DNA of 64,000 bases from an uncultured Flavobacteriaceae bacterium (GTDB taxonomy: Bacteria > Bacteroidota > Bacteroidia > Flavobacteriales > Flavobacteriaceae): NCBI GenBank assembly GCA_947500575.1, contig CANMSI010000002.1, positions 806,001 through 870,000 of the forward strand, in the 5' to 3' direction. Below the pieces are notes generated by a model that saw only the letters and a list, made by a program, of their open reading frames with translations, did not search any database and was not told the origin of the DNA. This document shows positions 62,594 through 64,000 of the stretch, one piece after another (the stretch's first letter is position 1; the number at the start of each line of letters is the position of its first letter). Position numbers and translations under genes: made by a program.

Positions 62594-62941
62594 TCCTTTA
62601 TCTGCTGTAAATAATTTATAAATCAATTGCTTTTCTTCTATACTAAACTCCTTATTTTCAAACCAATCATGCGCCGCAATCTTCTGATTTTCAACCTGGG
62701 CATCCCGAATCGCTTTAAGGGAAACCAAATGCCAATGTTTTCCCTTATCTCTAGAGACCGAATACCCAATATCGCTCATGATATAAGATATTTTAGGTTG
62801 ATTAAATAAACGTACGCCATTTTTAAGAATCGCCAACGTCTTGGTAAGTTTCACTACTTCCGAAAAAGAATATCGGGCAAAATCAGCAAAGCCGTCTTGA
62901 TGTACATTATATAATTTATCGCCTACCTTAAGTTTCTCCAT
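62585..62941 (-). CDS. Small protein of unknown function
   Basis: The ATG at 62941 gives 118 residues; an upstream start at 62998 would add 19 residues not typical of a start. It begins MEKLKVGDKLYNVHQDGFADFARYS-like, then IPKISYIMSDIGYSVSRDKGKHWHL-type patterns in the middle, and ends in acidic residues. No family is recognised. Its end overlaps the response regulator by 9 bases on the other strand. Confidence 0.5.
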   Translation of the reverse strand: MEKLKVGDKLYNVHQDGFADFARYSFSEVVKLTKTLAILKNGVRLFNQPKISYIMSDIGYSVSRDKGKHWHLVSLKAIRDAQVENQKIAAHDWFENKEFSIEEKQLIYKLFTADKGSE

Positions 62942-63182
62942 AAACCGTAAAAAGTTGCAAAAATAGAAGGAGTCTTTACATTTCAAATAGACAGGCACTA
63001 CTACTTATTAACAAAGTTCATTTTAGCAAAGAAAATTCGTTTACTCAAGAATCCGTGGTCTTGACAAGAACATTGTATCCGTTGACTCATATCTTTTTTA
63101 AGGCAAGTTCCTAATTTCCATATTTGGTACATACGAGCCAAACGAGCACTTGGCTAAACGATATAACCAAATAAAAGAAACC

Positions 63183-63677
63183 ATGGATTTTCAGAAAGGC
63201 AACAAACAAAAACTAGAAGAATTGGAAAAGGGATTGGACAAGTACGTTCCCAAATTAAAAGAAATGGGCATTCCGTTAGATCCGGAAGGAATTATTGAGA
63301 CCGGAAGTAACTTATTTACCAATGGAGAAAAAATGACGATCACAAAACATTGGTGGGGCATTGATTTTAAAATGAACGATGCCTTAACCCAGGCCGTTGT
63401 GAAAGGAATTAAGGGTACTGGACCTATAGCAACAGTGATCGTTGCAGAACTGGCTGCAGCCGGAATTCTTACCGGAGGAGTCGCTACTATTATTGGAGCG
63501 GGCATCGCTGCAGTTATTGCTGTAAAAATCTTGCAATTGCGAAAAGCCAATAAGGGTAAAGGAGTGCATCTACCCATTTCATGGCCACAGTGGGCAACCT
63601 TGCTTGCGGGTGTTTCTATGGGGCCATCTGGGGTTTTAGGAGCAGGTGCAGCCTTTATTCATCCGGTTGGAAACTAA
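63183..63677 (+). CDS. Small protein with glycine-rich membrane segments, unknown function
   Basis: The ATG at 63183 gives 164 residues, while a TTG at 63150 would add 11. The N-terminal half is soluble and charged. The rest has glycine-zipper-type hydrophobic stretches (AAAGILTGGVATIIGAGIAA; LLAGVSMGPSGVLGAGAAF), similar in texture to pore-forming bacteriocins and to some membrane-spanning small proteins. No signal peptide or immunity gene is visible. I do not recognise the family. Confidence 0.5.
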   Translation: MDFQKGNKQKLEELEKGLDKYVPKLKEMGIPLDPEGIIETGSNLFTNGEKMTITKHWWGIDFKMNDALTQAVVKGIKGTGPIATVIVAELAAAGILTGGVATIIGAGIAAVIAVKILQLRKANKGKGVHLPISWPQWATLLAGVSMGPSGVLGAGAAFIHPVGN

Positions 63678-63748
63678 ATCAAAATACTTTTAGATAAAGG
63701 AATACACCTAAAGAATTAATGTATTTTTACGGCGTATAAACCAACCTA

Positions 63749-64000
63749 ATGAACCTAGAAAAAGCATTAGAACAACGCAGTAATAATTGTTGCGAACTTT
63801 GTAGCAATACCAAAAATTTACAGCTATATAGGGTACCTCCTTCTAAAAAAGAAATATTGGAAGAGAGTTTAGTTGCCTGCAATACTTGTATTGCTCAAAT
63901 GAACGATCCAGAATTAATGGATGAAAATCATTGGCGTTGCTTAAATGATAGTATGTGGAGTGAACATAAAGTTGTACAAATTATGGTATGGCGTCTCTTG
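63749..64000 (+). CDS. PhnA-like zinc-ribbon protein (partial at right edge)
   Basis: The 84 residues in the window start at an ATG at 63749 and run off the edge. They carry the CELC and CNTC pairs of the PhnA zinc ribbon (NNCCELCSNTKNL; LVACNTCIAQMND) followed by WRCLNDSMWS. PhnA-like (YjdM) proteins were named from a phosphonate operon but a role in phosphonate use is not established. Confidence 0.75.
   Translation, partial: MNLEKALEQRSNNCCELCSNTKNLQLYRVPPSKKEILEESLVACNTCIAQMNDPELMDENHWRCLNDSMWSEHKVVQIMVWRLL

Overview
The window is AT-rich DNA from a gliding, probably marine Flavobacteriaceae-type Bacteroidota. The evidence is the gldF-gldG pair, two proteins with type IX secretion (T9SS) sorting domains, a Bacteroidota-type tyrosine recombinase, TAnnTTTG-like promoter elements, and many short lipoproteins with a Cys lipobox. 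No rRNA, tRNA or CRISPR array was recognised.

Layout. 1-6.5 kb holds small accessory genes (lipoproteins, SRPBCC, ASCH and VOC proteins, a DmpA/P1 self-cleaving aminopeptidase) and a PhoX-like T9SS protein with six MopE-type repeats. 6.7-14.2 kb is one giant secreted gene of about 2494 residues: a DUF5060/TIM-barrel glycoside hydrolase, ten BIG2 Ig-like domains, four sugar-binding-like modules, Calx-beta and a T9SS tail. 14.3-23.9 kb is housekeeping: purC, phoH, SAM hydrolase, gldFG, dnaN and mnmE, plus a DUF4870 gene beside a nonsense-mutated sister copy.

23.9-49.3 kb is interpreted as a 25 kb integrated mobilizable element at the 3' end of mnmE. It opens with an inward-reading tyrosine integrase behind clustered TTTACACC repeats and ends with a mobilization block (excisionase-like HTH protein, MobC-like protein, MobB relaxase), a parDE toxin-antitoxin pair and a minimal HigA-like protein. 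The candidate right junction is a second copy of the mnmE tail that encodes C-I-G-G-K-stop. Cargo comprises two LytS/LytTR two-component systems, a TonB-type outer-membrane protein with a GIN-domain partner, an IS3-family element with a textbook -1 frameshift site, a run of envelope and lipoprotein genes (BatD-like, retropepsin-PDZ, serine hydrolase, GIN domain), AraC-type regulators, and a secreted HMBD/DJ-1/serine-hydrolase fusion beside a GlxA-type regulator with the same DJ-1 fold.

49.6-54.2 kb returns to the chromosome with a compact minus-strand polyamine operon: arginine decarboxylase, agmatinase, deoxyhypusine-synthase-like enzyme, a small acidic protein, Nudix and VOC proteins. 54.9-64 kb has a large AsmA-like protein, an overlapping SCO/YwqK/YHYH lipoprotein group, an EF-hand lipoprotein, a third LytS/LytTR pair, a glycine-rich hydrophobic protein, and the start of a PhnA-like gene.

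The most interesting parts are the mnmE-targeting element with its candidate att sites and cargo, the secreted triple fusion beside its regulator, and the polyamine operon with a deoxyhypusine-synthase homologue.
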